Positions 35,318 to 44,186 of a stretch of 64,000 bases of DNA are shown piece after piece. The notes under the pieces were generated by a model. The model had not been told where the DNA came from and searched no databases. It saw only the letters and a program-made list of their open reading frames with translations. Every line of letters starts with the position of its first letter. The stretch's first letter is position 1. The stretch comes from Pigmentiphaga sp. NML080357. Lineage in GTDB: Bacteria; Pseudomonadota; Gammaproteobacteria; Burkholderiales; Burkholderiaceae_B. The stretch covers positions 1-64,000 of the forward strand of contig NZ_NINW01000003.1 in the NCBI RefSeq assembly GCF_002188465.1. Direction: 5' to 3'. The position numbers and the translations under genes are program-made.

Positions 35318-36376
35318 ATGCCTGGCCGGCGCATCGTGCCTACCTGGAAAACCCTTCTGCTTCGCCTCTTCGCGCTGGCCCAACGCTATCCGGGCACCAT
35401 CGCGGCCTTCGGTTTCGTGTCCGGCGTAGTCAGCTTCTTTACCGTCGAGCGCCACGAGGCTTTCGCCCGCGGCATCGCGGTGATCATGCTGATCAGCTGG
35501 GCCTGGCTGATGGTCGAGCAAACCCTGCGCCAGCGCATCGCGCAGCGCTTCGGCTGGACCATCCCGACGCCGGTGCTGCGCTATGCCACGCAGATGATCC
35601 ACCAGGAAGGACTGTTCTTCGTCCTGCCTTTCCTCTATACCGCGACCACCTGGAACAGCGGCCAGGCGCTGTTCACCGGCCTGCTCGGCGCGGCGGCGCT
35701 GGTCGCTCTGGTCGATCCGCTCTATTTCAAATGGCTGGCGGCCCGCCGCTGGGTCTTCCTCACCTATCACACCTTCACCCTGTTCGCCGTATTGTTGACG
35801 GCGCTGCCGCTGATCCTGCGCGTGCCCACGGGCAACAGCTACAAGCTGGCGCTGGGCGTGGCGGTCGTGCTGTCCTTTCCCACGCTTTCGAACCTGATCT
35901 CGGTCGAGGCGCGCTGGCGCAAGTGGGCCGTGGTCGGCTTGATGCTGGCGCTGGGCGCGGTGGGATGGCTCGCTCGCCTGTGGGTGCCGCCCGCCACGCT
36001 CTGGCTGACGGAGGTCGCCATCGCCACCGAGCTGGACAGCCGCAACATGGAGGCGGGGAAAAGCCTGCGTACGGTACGGCCCGCGCAGATGCGCGCCAAC
36101 GGCATCTATGCCTACACGGCGATCAACGCGCCGCTCGGGCTCAAGGAACACATCTATCACGTATGGATGCACGACGGCCGCGAAGTGGACCGCATCGCGC
36201 TCGACATCCAGGGCGGCCGCAAGGAAGGCTACCGCGCATGGACCCACAAGCAGAACTTCCCGCCCGACCCACGCGGTCGCTGGCAGGTCAAGGTGGTGAC
36301 GGACGCCGGGCAGATGATAGGCACGCTGCGCTTCCGGGTGGAGGGCGGCGATGAGCCGCCGGCGACCACTCCCTAG
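35318..36376 (+). CDS. DUF5924/DUF2914 inner-membrane protein
   Basis: The protein of 352 residues has about seven hydrophobic helices in its first 230 residues. A soluble C-terminal beta-domain of DUF2914 type follows (IYHVWMHDGREVDRIALDIQGGRKEGYRAWTHKQNFPP, GRWQVKVVTDAGQMIGTLRF). The C-terminal domain resembles an extracytoplasmic carbohydrate- or peptide-binding sandwich. Function is unknown. It is divergent from the PQQ dehydrogenase and converges on the DUF808 gene with a 5-base gap. Confidence 0.82.
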   Translation: MPGRRIVPTWKTLLLRLFALAQRYPGTIAAFGFVSGVVSFFTVERHEAFARGIAVIMLISWAWLMVEQTLRQRIAQRFGWTIPTPVLRYATQMIHQEGLFFVLPFLYTATTWNSGQALFTGLLGAAALVALVDPLYFKWLAARRWVFLTYHTFTLFAVLLTALPLILRVPTGNSYKLALGVAVVLSFPTLSNLISVEARWRKWAVVGLMLALGAVGWLARLWVPPATLWLTEVAIATELDSRNMEAGKSLRTVRPAQMRANGIYAYTAINAPLGLKEHIYHVWMHDGREVDRIALDIQGGRKEGYRAWTHKQNFPPDPRGRWQVKVVTDAGQMIGTLRFRVEGGDEPPATTP

Positions 36377-36381
36377 CCCGG

Positions 36382-37305
36382 CTATTTGCGCAGCAGCTTG
36401 CGCGCAAGCTCGACGACGAGCACGATCACGGCCCCGGCCACCACGCCGAACGCGATATTGAGCAGCAGCGGCAAGACCGCTGCCGCAATGCCCCCCACGG
36501 CCGGCAGGTCGGCCGCCAAGTGCGCCAGGTGCTCGATACCCTCGTGCACGGGCCCGAGCCCATGGGTCAGGATGGAACCGCCCACGGCGAACATCGCCAC
36601 CGTGCCGATGACGGACAGGCTTCGCATCAGGAATGGCGCGGCGCCGACGATGCCGCGGCCCACCATCCGCGCCAGCCTCGAGCGGCTGGCGCCCAGATAG
36701 GTACCGGCATCGTCCAGCTTCACGATGCCCGCGACGAGGCCATAGACGCCGACCGTCATCAACAGGGCGATGCCCGCCAGCACCGCCACCTGCATGCCGA
36801 AGCGGGCGTCGGCCACCGTGCCCAGCGTGATCGCGACGATTTCGGCGGACAGGATGAAATCGGTCCGCACGGCACCCTTGATCTTGTCGCGCTCGAAGGC
36901 CACCATGTCCACGTTCGGGTCCTCCAGCGCCTTGCGCCGTTCGCCATGGTGAGTCTCCTTGTCGTGCCCCGGCAGGAACTTCGCCGCCAGCTTCTCGGCC
37001 CCTTCGAAACACAGGAATGCGCCGCCCACCATCAGCAGCGGCGTGATGGCCCAGGGCGCAAATGCGCTGATGATCAGCGCCGCCGGCACGAGAATCGCCT
37101 TGTTGCGCAGCGATCCCTTGGCCACGGCCCATACCACCGGCAATTCGCGGTTGACGGACACGCCGGTCACCTGCTGCGCATTCAGGGCCAGGTCGTCGCC
37201 GAGCACGCCCGCCGTCTTCTTGGCGGCAACCTTGGTCATCAACGAGACGTCGTCCAGCACGGAGGCGATGTCGTCGAGCAACGCGAAGAAGCTGCTTCCA
37301 GCCAT
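36382..37305 (-). CDS. DUF808 (YedI-like) membrane protein
   Basis: The integral membrane protein of 307 residues starts AGSSFFALLDDIASVLDDVSLMTKVAAKKTAGVLGDDLALNA, the strongly conserved DUF808 opening. Several transmembrane helices with short loops follow. The family is widespread in proteobacteria and of unknown function. The gene is a single transcription unit; the porin gene lies downstream on the same strand, 77 bases before this gene's start in map order. Confidence 0.88.
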   Translation of the reverse strand: MAGSSFFALLDDIASVLDDVSLMTKVAAKKTAGVLGDDLALNAQQVTGVSVNRELPVVWAVAKGSLRNKAILVPAALIISAFAPWAITPLLMVGGAFLCFEGAEKLAAKFLPGHDKETHHGERRKALEDPNVDMVAFERDKIKGAVRTDFILSAEIVAITLGTVADARFGMQVAVLAGIALLMTVGVYGLVAGIVKLDDAGTYLGASRSRLARMVGRGIVGAAPFLMRSLSVIGTVAMFAVGGSILTHGLGPVHEGIEHLAHLAADLPAVGGIAAAVLPLLLNIAFGVVAGAVIVLVVELARKLLRK

Positions 37306-37381
37306 GAGAACTCCTTGTCGTTGAAGCCATGGTAGGGGCGCGGCATCGGGGCGTCTGTAACGCCTCGCGACAACGCCGTCC

Positions 37382-38410
37382 TCAGAAACTGTGATTCACG
37401 CCCAGTCCGGCATTGGTCCGGCTGCCCTCGTTGGCCGGACGGCCATGCCCCAGTCCGACGTAGACCTGTGTGCGCTTGGACAGCGCATACGATACGCCGG
37501 CGCTGACGTAATTCGTCGCGCCGCTGCGGCCGTAGCCCTGGAAATCGCGGCCGATGCCGAGCTTGAGCGTCGCGGCGCCGATGCGGTGGGTCGCTGCCAG
37601 CATGGCGCTGGTGCGGCGCCCGCGGGGCTCGCCCAGGAAAGCCTGGCTGGCGGCGGTCAGGCTGGTCAGGTTGGCCGACGCCATGATCCGGGTGTTTCCC
37701 GCGCCGTATGCAAGGCCGACGAAATAGGTCTTGTCGTTCACGCTGTTGCGCTCGGCGGAGAGGAGGAAAGTCGTACCGCCACGATCGTAGTTGAGGCCGG
37801 CCGCCAGGCCTCGCCTGTTTTCGATCGTGCCGTTGGCATCGGGCACCTTGCTGCCCTCGCCGTTGGCCGAGAGGTGAACCGACCAGCCGGCGACGGCCGG
37901 GGAATCGTAGAACACCCCGTTGTTGGCACGGTTGTAGTCCCCGACCGGCCCATTGCGATAGGGATCGGTCCGATACGATGGGTGGTAGATCTGCCAGGCA
38001 ATGGATGCGACGCGGTCGAAGTTGTGCCAGGGGTCGAATTGCCAATCGAGGGCCCACATCGGTGTCATCGCGCGCCCCAGCCGCAACTGGCCGAAGGGGC
38101 CCTTCACGCCTACCGTGGACTCGCCGTAGAACAAGGGTTCGCCGCCGCTGGCTTCGAGGCGGCCGGTGTCGATCTCGAAACGCGACTGGAGATGGAAGAC
38201 CGCGGCGTAGCCGTTGCCCAGGTCCTCCGAACCCTTGATCCCCCAGTAGCTGCGCTGGATGTTGCCGATGGAGGCCGCCCCGCGCGCCAGCTTGTAGATG
38301 CCGGCGTCGATAACGCCATAGAGCGACAGGGACGTCTGGGCGCATGCCGCGGTTGCCGGTCCGAGCCATGCCCCCAATACGGCCACCCAGGTGCGATGCG
38401 ATTTCTTCAT
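37382..38410 (-). CDS. Outer-membrane porin (beta-proteobacterial OmpC/Porin_4 type)
   Basis: The 342-residue precursor has a signal peptide (residues about 1-25, ending ACAQ) followed by SLSLYGVIDAGIYK. The first strands SYWGIKGSEDLGNGYAAVFHLQSRFEIDTG and FGQLRLGRAMTPMW are typical. The chain ends in VNHSF, the C-terminal Phe recognised by BamA. It forms a general or selective diffusion trimer. The ATG at 38410 is chosen because it starts a proper signal (MKKSHRTWVAVLGAWLG). Confidence 0.92.
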   Translation of the reverse strand: MKKSHRTWVAVLGAWLGPATAACAQTSLSLYGVIDAGIYKLARGAASIGNIQRSYWGIKGSEDLGNGYAAVFHLQSRFEIDTGRLEASGGEPLFYGESTVGVKGPFGQLRLGRAMTPMWALDWQFDPWHNFDRVASIAWQIYHPSYRTDPYRNGPVGDYNRANNGVFYDSPAVAGWSVHLSANGEGSKVPDANGTIENRRGLAAGLNYDRGGTTFLLSAERNSVNDKTYFVGLAYGAGNTRIMASANLTSLTAASQAFLGEPRGRRTSAMLAATHRIGAATLKLGIGRDFQGYGRSGATNYVSAGVSYALSKRTQVYVGLGHGRPANEGSRTNAGLGVNHSF

Positions 38411-38640
38411 GTTCTGGCATGCCTGGAAACGAAAAACCCGACGCAAGTTTGGCGCGATTGCCGCATCTTGGCAAAACGGCAGTCCGGCTCCGGTTGCCTA
38501 CGCACGATCCCCAACGACAAAACCATCCCAACGGCGCGCCGGCCGGATTCGTTCCCGGGCCTAATGAAGCCTCGCCCGCGAGCCGCTCCGGCCGGGGTGC
38601 CTCCGCCATCCGGTGGGGGGTGCTTTTCAGGATCGCCACG

Positions 38641-39144
38641 ATGCGCCGCCACCTGGGGACACTGATCCTCGCCACCCTCCTGCTCGCCGCCTGCGGCGGC
38701 GAAGATCAAGCCTCGCCCGAGGCCCGGTCCGTCGAAGATCTCGAACGCCAGGGCCAGCTCCCCGTCCTGGACCGCTCCGACGATCTCGGCGGGCCCGATG
38801 CCGACGGCAACGGCGTGCGCGACGACATCGACGCCTGGATCGCGCGGCACGGCGGGGATCCGGCCCGGCAAGCGGCGCTCGCGCAGCTTGCCCGGTCATT
38901 CCGTGCCGCCGTGCTGGCTGGCGGCGATCCCGCGGCGGCGCAGGAAGCGGCGCACCGCAACACGCGGGCGGTCGCCTGCGTCATGGCGCGCAGCGGCTCC
39001 GGCACGGAAGGCACGCGCGCGGTTGCCGAGATGCGCAAGATGTCGGCCAATACCAAGGCCCGGGTCGTCGCTTATCTCGCGTACTCGGCGGCGCTCGACG
39101 GCACGGTGATGTCTCTGCCCGCGGGAAACGGATGCGATGACTAG
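38641..39144 (+). CDS. Hypothetical lipoprotein, coupled to a secreted hydrolase-like gene
   Basis: The 167-residue protein starts with a lipoprotein signal (lipobox LLAAC, Cys at about residue 18). An EF-hand-like acidic stretch GGPDADGNGVRDDIDAWI near residues 50-67 and a helical C-terminal part follow. The family is not recognised. The stop overlaps the start of the next gene by eight bases, implying joint synthesis. The stretch DADGNGVRDDI resembles thrombospondin-type-3 calcium-binding repeats. Confidence 0.75.
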   Translation: MRRHLGTLILATLLLAACGGEDQASPEARSVEDLERQGQLPVLDRSDDLGGPDADGNGVRDDIDAWIARHGGDPARQAALAQLARSFRAAVLAGGDPAAAQEAAHRNTRAVACVMARSGSGTEGTRAVAEMRKMSANTKARVVAYLAYSAALDGTVMSLPAGNGCDD

Positions 39145-40450
39145 CGTGCCGTCCCGTTGGGCGCGGGCGGCGCTGCTGGCCGCGGCGAGCGCGCTGGCGC
39201 CGGGCGCGTCGGCCTCCGGACTTTGCCCTGCCCATACTCACACGCTTGCCTTCTTCAACGGGGTCTGGAATACCCCCGATGCGGCCGCGAGCGGCGCGCA
39301 GGCCTTGCTCGCCGCCCTGGACGAGGCGCTGCGGACGCGGCCCGGCCACGCCGGACTCTCGATTGGCGCCGAGGTGTTCTACAACGCCAGCGGGCTGCAG
39401 CGCGGCGCCCGCGACGGCATCGAGGACCTGGTCGAGGTCTTCGAGCAGCGCGCCGCCGAGCTGGACGAAACGCTGCGGCGCCGATGGGAGCTCTTCTGGG
39501 AAATCATCGACGGCCGCCAGGTGTGGTGGCGCAAGATAGCCGCGGTATTGCCGCGCGCCTATGAAGTGGCGTCCGCCCTGACCGAGGCCCGCAACGCGCG
39601 GCTGATCGCGCGCACCGCCTCGCTCGCTGCCCATCCGCCCACGGAAGCCGACTACGCCGCCCACCTGCTGCGCTTGCGGGCCTTGCTGGCGCTGGGCCGC
39701 AGCGTCCTGCTGGTGGGACACTCGCAAGGCAATTTCTTCCTCAACACGGCCTATCGCGCGGCGCCCGCGCCCTCGGCCACCGCGGCGGTGCACATTGCTC
39801 CCGCCTCGTCGCGCACCAGCGGACCGCACCTCCTGTCGGGCAACGACATGGTCATCGCCGCGCTGCGCGGCGCGGTGCCGGGCGAGCCGCCACCACCCAA
39901 TCTCTGGATCCCGCCGTCCACGGAGGACGTAACCGGGCACATGCTGGCCGAGACCTATCTCGATGCGGATCGCAACGGCCGCACCGCCACCGGCGCCCTG
40001 ATGGCCGACGGACTCCTTGGGCTGCGCTCGCCCGAGCCGCGCGCCAGCCCAGGGTACTTCACGGCCACCCTGGCCTGGGACGGCGAAGGCGACATCGACC
40101 TGCACGTCGTGGAACCCGGCGGAGCCCACGTCCACTACGGTGCGCGTATCGGCGCCAGCGGCAGCCTCGACCTGGACAACACCACGGGCTACGGCCCGGA
40201 ACACTATCATGCGAGCTGCGATCCTGCCCGCCTGCAGGCCGGCATCTACAGCGTGGGCATCAACAACTACGCGGCGCCGGCAGGCAGGAAGGCAACGATA
40301 CAGATCGCCACGGCGGACAAGGGCGTGATACGTACCGTGCAGGTGGACGCGGGCCCGCCGCGCGGCGAAGCAGGCGACGCCTCGCCATTGGCCGTCCTGC
40401 GCGTGGCGGTTGCCAGGGTGGCCGGGGCATGGACGGCGACCGTCCATTGA
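39137..40450 (+). CDS. Secreted protein with lipase-like nucleophile elbow and DUF2135-like C-terminal domain
   Basis: The 437-residue protein has a signal peptide (about residues 1-26). An alpha/beta-hydrolase-like region contains the VLLVGHSQGNFFLNT elbow at about residue 195 (GxSxG). A C-terminal domain follows with AWDGEGDIDLHVVEPGGAHVHYG and DNTTGYGPEHYH, resembling DUF2135/YfaP-type sandwich domains. It is probably periplasmic or extracellular. The acid and His partners of the Ser are not certain. Its ATG lies inside the end of the lipoprotein gene, so the two form a pair of unknown role. Confidence 0.7.
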   Translation: MTSVPSRWARAALLAAASALAPGASASGLCPAHTHTLAFFNGVWNTPDAAASGAQALLAALDEALRTRPGHAGLSIGAEVFYNASGLQRGARDGIEDLVEVFEQRAAELDETLRRRWELFWEIIDGRQVWWRKIAAVLPRAYEVASALTEARNARLIARTASLAAHPPTEADYAAHLLRLRALLALGRSVLLVGHSQGNFFLNTAYRAAPAPSATAAVHIAPASSRTSGPHLLSGNDMVIAALRGAVPGEPPPPNLWIPPSTEDVTGHMLAETYLDADRNGRTATGALMADGLLGLRSPEPRASPGYFTATLAWDGEGDIDLHVVEPGGAHVHYGARIGASGSLDLDNTTGYGPEHYHASCDPARLQAGIYSVGINNYAAPAGRKATIQIATADKGVIRTVQVDAGPPRGEAGDASPLAVLRVAVARVAGAWTATVH

Positions 40451-40466
40451 GGCGCGGCGCCACGGA

Positions 40467-41426
40467 TCACTCGGCGCGGATGCCGCGCTCCTTGATCAGC
40501 CGGCCGAACCGGGCGTAGTCCTTCTCGAACCCCTCCGCGGCCGACCGTGGATCGTCGCCCACCGGCACGAAACCCATGGCGCGAAGCTGCTTCTCGACCT
40601 CGGGATCGCGCAGGACGCGCGCAAACTCGGCACGGACCCTGCCCACGATTGCCGGCGGCGTGCCCTTGGCGGCGAACAGCAGCTGGAAGCCCTCGACTTC
40701 GGTCCCGGGATAACGGCTCGCCATGGGCGTGGCCGAGGGAAACAGGAAGAACGGCTCGGCCGCCGTCACGCCCAGCACGCGCACGACACCGGTCTCGACC
40801 TGGGGCTGCACATTGGTTGGCGTATCGATGCTGCAATCGAGCTGGCCGGACACCAGGCTGGGGACGGCCTGCGAGAAACTGCGGTAAGGCGCGTGAACGA
40901 TCTCGACCGACGCCGCCTGTTTGATCAGCTCCAGCGCCAGGTGGGGCGGCGAACCGACGCCATAGCTCGAACAGGTCAGCTTGCCGGGATGCGCGGCCGC
41001 ATAGGCCACGAAGGCCTCGAACGACTCCACCGGCAAGGACTTCCTGACCACGAGCGCATAAGGCGTGCGCGCGATCCGCGTCACCGGCACGAGGTCGGCC
41101 TCGACGTCGAAGGGCAGTCTGGACAGCCATGGGCTGATCGCCAGCGCCGAGGTCTGCATCAGCAAGGTATGGCCGTCGGGTGGAGCCGCCACCACGGCCT
41201 GGGTGCCGATGTTGCCGGTCGCTCCGGTGCGGTTGTCGACGACAACCGGCTGGCCCAGCTTCGCCTGGATGCGTTCGGCCAGCAGGCGCGCGACCCGGTC
41301 GATGGACCCCCCGGCCACGAAAGGCACGACCAGCCGTACGGGCCGCTCGGGATAATCGCCCGCGGCCAGGCTGGGCGGCGTGAGGAGAATGGCCGCCATC
41401 AGGCCGTGCCACATCGCTCGGATCAT
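40467..41426 (-). CDS. Bug/TctC-type periplasmic solute receptor (4 of 6)
   Basis: The 319-residue receptor has a signal peptide (about residues 1-22) and LVVPFVAGGSIDRVARLLAERI, VDNRTGATGNIGTQAVVAAPPDGHTLL and VHAPYRSFSQAVPSLVSGQLD. It is an isolated gene converging on the secreted hydrolase gene. No transporter, enzyme or regulator is adjacent, so the ligand is unknown. The 198-base gap upstream (41427-41624) is shared with the divergent diacylglycerol-kinase-like gene and shows no clear operator. Confidence 0.9.
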   Translation of the reverse strand: MIRAMWHGLMAAILLTPPSLAAGDYPERPVRLVVPFVAGGSIDRVARLLAERIQAKLGQPVVVDNRTGATGNIGTQAVVAAPPDGHTLLMQTSALAISPWLSRLPFDVEADLVPVTRIARTPYALVVRKSLPVESFEAFVAYAAAHPGKLTCSSYGVGSPPHLALELIKQAASVEIVHAPYRSFSQAVPSLVSGQLDCSIDTPTNVQPQVETGVVRVLGVTAAEPFFLFPSATPMASRYPGTEVEGFQLLFAAKGTPPAIVGRVRAEFARVLRDPEVEKQLRAMGFVPVGDDPRSAAEGFEKDYARFGRLIKERGIRAE

Positions 41427-41624
41427 GTGCCGTCTCCCTTGTTGTCATGCGTCGTGATGCGCGCGATCACGCTACTGTAGGAGGCGGCGGGCCACCCCGC
41501 CATAGGCGTGGAACAATGCGGCCATTGCCCATACGTGATGACGCCGCCGCGGCGCGTGCATTCTTGTTACCAGCCCGGCGGCGGCCGCATTGAGCGGGGG
41601 CCGCCGTTCGGTTAAGGTGCGACC

Positions 41625-42599
41625 ATGGCGAATCTCCTTCCCTCCAGCCCGCCCCGGCCTGCCGGCACGGAGCCCTTTTTCGTCGTCCTGAACGCCGGAT
41701 CCGGACGCGACGGCGCGGCCGACAAGCAGGCCGCCATCGACCGGGCATGGGGACGAGCCGGGCGCCGCTACGAGATACGCGCCGTGCACGACCCGGCCGA
41801 ACTCGCCACGGCGGCCCGGTGGGCGGTCGAGCAGGCCCGCGAGCACGGCGGCATCGTGGTCGCCGCGGGCGGCGACGGTACGCTCAACGCGGTCACGCAG
41901 GTCGTGCTCGGCACGGGACTGCCCTTTGCCATCCTGCCCCAGGGCACGTTCAACTACTTCGGCCGTACCTACGGCATTCCCGCCGATACCGAACGCGCCG
42001 CCGCCGCGCTGCTGGACGCCCGCATCCAGCCGGTGCAGGTCGGCATGCTCAACGGGCGGGCCTTCCTGGTCAACGCCAGCCTGGGCCTCTATCCGCAGTT
42101 GCTGGAGGACCGCGAGGCCTACAAGCAGCGCTACGGCCGGAGCCGCACCGTGGCGCTGGTCTCGGGCCTGATCACCCTGCTGCGCCGGCCGCGCCAGCTG
42201 CATCTGGAACTGGTGCGCGACGGACAGACCCATCACCTGCGCACCCCCACCCTGGTCGTGGGCAACAATGCCCTGCAGCTGGAACAACTGGGCATCGAGG
42301 ATGCGGGCATCCTCGAGCAAGGCGGGCTGGTCGCCATGAGCCCCAAGCCCGTCGGCACGCTGGCGCTCTACTGGATGATCCTGCTGGGCGCCCTCAGCCG
42401 CCTGGGCGAAGCCGACAACGTGGTCAGCTTCGGCTTCCAGCGGCTCGTCGTCCAGCCGCCGCGCGGCCACAGGAACCGCTACAAGGTCGCGATGGATGGC
42501 GAAGTCTCCCGCATGCAAGCGCCGCTGGCCTTCAGCGTCAGCGAGCACAGGCTGCCGCTGCTGGTGCCGCGCCACATCGATCCGGCCGACCGGGCATGA
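41625..42599 (+). CDS. Diacylglycerol kinase-like lipid kinase (YegS/DgkB fold)
   Basis: The 324-residue protein has the DAGK catalytic motif VAAGGDGTLNAVTQV at about residue 84 and the PQGTFNYFGR loop. A C-terminal sandwich domain includes NNALQLEQLGIEDAG. It would phosphorylate a lipid hydroxyl at the inner membrane. Its TGA overlaps the start of the phosphoesterase gene (ATGA), and a PAP2 phosphatase follows, so this is a lipid-phosphate module. The precise lipid is unknown. Confidence 0.88.
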   Translation: MANLLPSSPPRPAGTEPFFVVLNAGSGRDGAADKQAAIDRAWGRAGRRYEIRAVHDPAELATAARWAVEQAREHGGIVVAAGGDGTLNAVTQVVLGTGLPFAILPQGTFNYFGRTYGIPADTERAAAALLDARIQPVQVGMLNGRAFLVNASLGLYPQLLEDREAYKQRYGRSRTVALVSGLITLLRRPRQLHLELVRDGQTHHLRTPTLVVGNNALQLEQLGIEDAGILEQGGLVAMSPKPVGTLALYWMILLGALSRLGEADNVVSFGFQRLVVQPPRGHRNRYKVAMDGEVSRMQAPLAFSVSEHRLPLLVPRHIDPADRA

Positions 42600-43402
42600 C
42601 CGCAATCCTGCATATCAGCGACACGCACTTCGGTACCGAGCGGCAAGCGGTCGTGGACGCGCTGGTCGACCTTGCGCAGGCCTGCCGGCCCGAGGTGGTG
42701 CTGCTGGGCGGCGACATCACGCAACGTGCGCGCCGAGCGCAATTCGCCCGTGCCCGCCGTTTCGTCGACAGACTGGGCGCGCCGGTACTCGCCGTTCCCG
42801 GCAACCACGACATTCCCCTGTTCAATGTGATCGCGCGGCTGTTCGATCCTTATGGCCACTACCGGCGGGCCTTCGGCAAGGACCGGGAACCGGTCCACGA
42901 GTCCGGCTCGGTGCTGGCCATAGGCGTGGATTCCACGCGCTTCTACCGGCACAAGCAGGGCACGGTGTCCAGGCACCAGGTGGAACGCGTGGCAAACCTG
43001 CTGGCGCAGGCGCGGCCCGAGCAGCTCAGGATCGTCCTGATGCATCATCCGCTCGTGGCCATGGAGGAAAGGGACGAGGAGAACCTCGCCCGGGGACGCG
43101 ACTACGCCATCCGCGCATGGTCCCGGGCGGGGGCGGACCTGGTACTGGGCGGGCATATCCACCTGCCCTATGTCGCCGCCCTGTCCCATGGCGGGGAAGC
43201 GCGCAACGCCTGGGCCGTGCAGGCAGGTACCGCCGTATCCACCCGCCAGCGCAGCGGTTTGCCGAATTCGGTGAACCTGCTTCATTGGCGGCCCGAGGCG
43301 GATCGGCATCCTTCCTGCGTGATGGAACGGTGGGATTTCCTTTCCCGGCATGGCCGCTTCGAGCGTACGTCGGAAGAACGACTGGCGCTCGCGCGGCATT
43401 GA
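42596..43402 (+). CDS. Calcineurin-like metallophosphoesterase (class III PDE type)
   Basis: The 268-residue enzyme has all binuclear-metal motifs: HISDTHFG, LLGGDITQ, VPGNHDIP, VLMHHPL and LVLGGHIHLP. It could hydrolyse a phosphodiester or pyrophosphate, and the operon context favours a lipid-linked or glycerophospho substrate. The ATG at 42596 overlaps the kinase stop; the long upstream frame is a shadow of the kinase. The PAP2 gene starts 15 bases downstream. Confidence 0.9.
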   Translation: MTAILHISDTHFGTERQAVVDALVDLAQACRPEVVLLGGDITQRARRAQFARARRFVDRLGAPVLAVPGNHDIPLFNVIARLFDPYGHYRRAFGKDREPVHESGSVLAIGVDSTRFYRHKQGTVSRHQVERVANLLAQARPEQLRIVLMHHPLVAMEERDEENLARGRDYAIRAWSRAGADLVLGGHIHLPYVAALSHGGEARNAWAVQAGTAVSTRQRSGLPNSVNLLHWRPEADRHPSCVMERWDFLSRHGRFERTSEERLALARH

Positions 43403-43417
43403 TGGTTTGATCACGCG

Positions 43418-44179
43418 ATGACGGCATTGGAATTGATCGCGGGCAGATATGCGGGCGTGGCTTTCCTCGCATGGCTCGCTTGCGCCTGCGCCCTCGGCTT
43501 GTGGGTGGGCTATCTGCTCGATGCCAGGCGCGCGGCGGCAGGCCGCCGCGCGCGCGCCATGACGGCGCTGGCCGCGCTGGGCATCGCCGTATTCGGCATC
43601 ATCGCGGCCAACGTGGTAACCGAGTCGCGCCTCGTAGCCTTCGACAACGTGCTGGCCGAGACCCTGGCCGAACGCGCTTCGTCCGCGTGGCTGCGCGCCC
43701 TGGCCATACTCACCGTGGCGGGCGACCGCGACTTCCTGCTGGGCCTCGGGGCCGTCGTGCTGGCCGCCCTGCTGTGGCGCCGGCGCTGGATCGATGCGGA
43801 GCTATGGCTGGCCGGCACGCTGGGAGCGGCCGGGCTCAACGTATTGCTCAAGAGCACGTTCCAGCGGGTCCGTCCCGAACACCTGCATGGTTTCGCACAG
43901 GAACTGGGATGGAGTTTTCCCAGCGGCCACGCCACCGGCGCAATGGCCGTCTACGGCATGCTGGCCTATTTGCTGGCGGGCATGGCGCCGGTCGCATGGC
44001 GCAAGGCCATCGCGGTGCTCGCCGCAGCCCTGATCGCGAGCGTCGGCTACAGCCGCGTGATGCTGCAAGTGCATTTCCTGAGCGACGTGATCGCCGCTTT
44101 CGCGGTGACCGGAGCGTGGATCATGGCGTGCGTCGGCGTGCGCGAAAAGGCGTTCCCGCAGCGCCGGGACCCAGGCTAG
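43418..44179 (+). CDS. PAP2-family membrane phosphatase
   Basis: The 253-residue protein has about six transmembrane helices and the three PAP2 motifs: KSTFQRVRP, WSFPSGHATG and SRVMLQVHFLSDV, facing the periplasm. It would dephosphorylate phosphatidate, undecaprenyl pyrophosphate or a related lipid. Together with the kinase and phosphoesterase it suggests a phosphorylation/dephosphorylation cycle. It converges on the hydrolase gene with a 7-base gap. Confidence 0.9.
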   Translation: MTALELIAGRYAGVAFLAWLACACALGLWVGYLLDARRAAAGRRARAMTALAALGIAVFGIIAANVVTESRLVAFDNVLAETLAERASSAWLRALAILTVAGDRDFLLGLGAVVLAALLWRRRWIDAELWLAGTLGAAGLNVLLKSTFQRVRPEHLHGFAQELGWSFPSGHATGAMAVYGMLAYLLAGMAPVAWRKAIAVLAAALIASVGYSRVMLQVHFLSDVIAAFAVTGAWIMACVGVREKAFPQRRDPG

Positions 44180-44186
44180 GCGCCCT

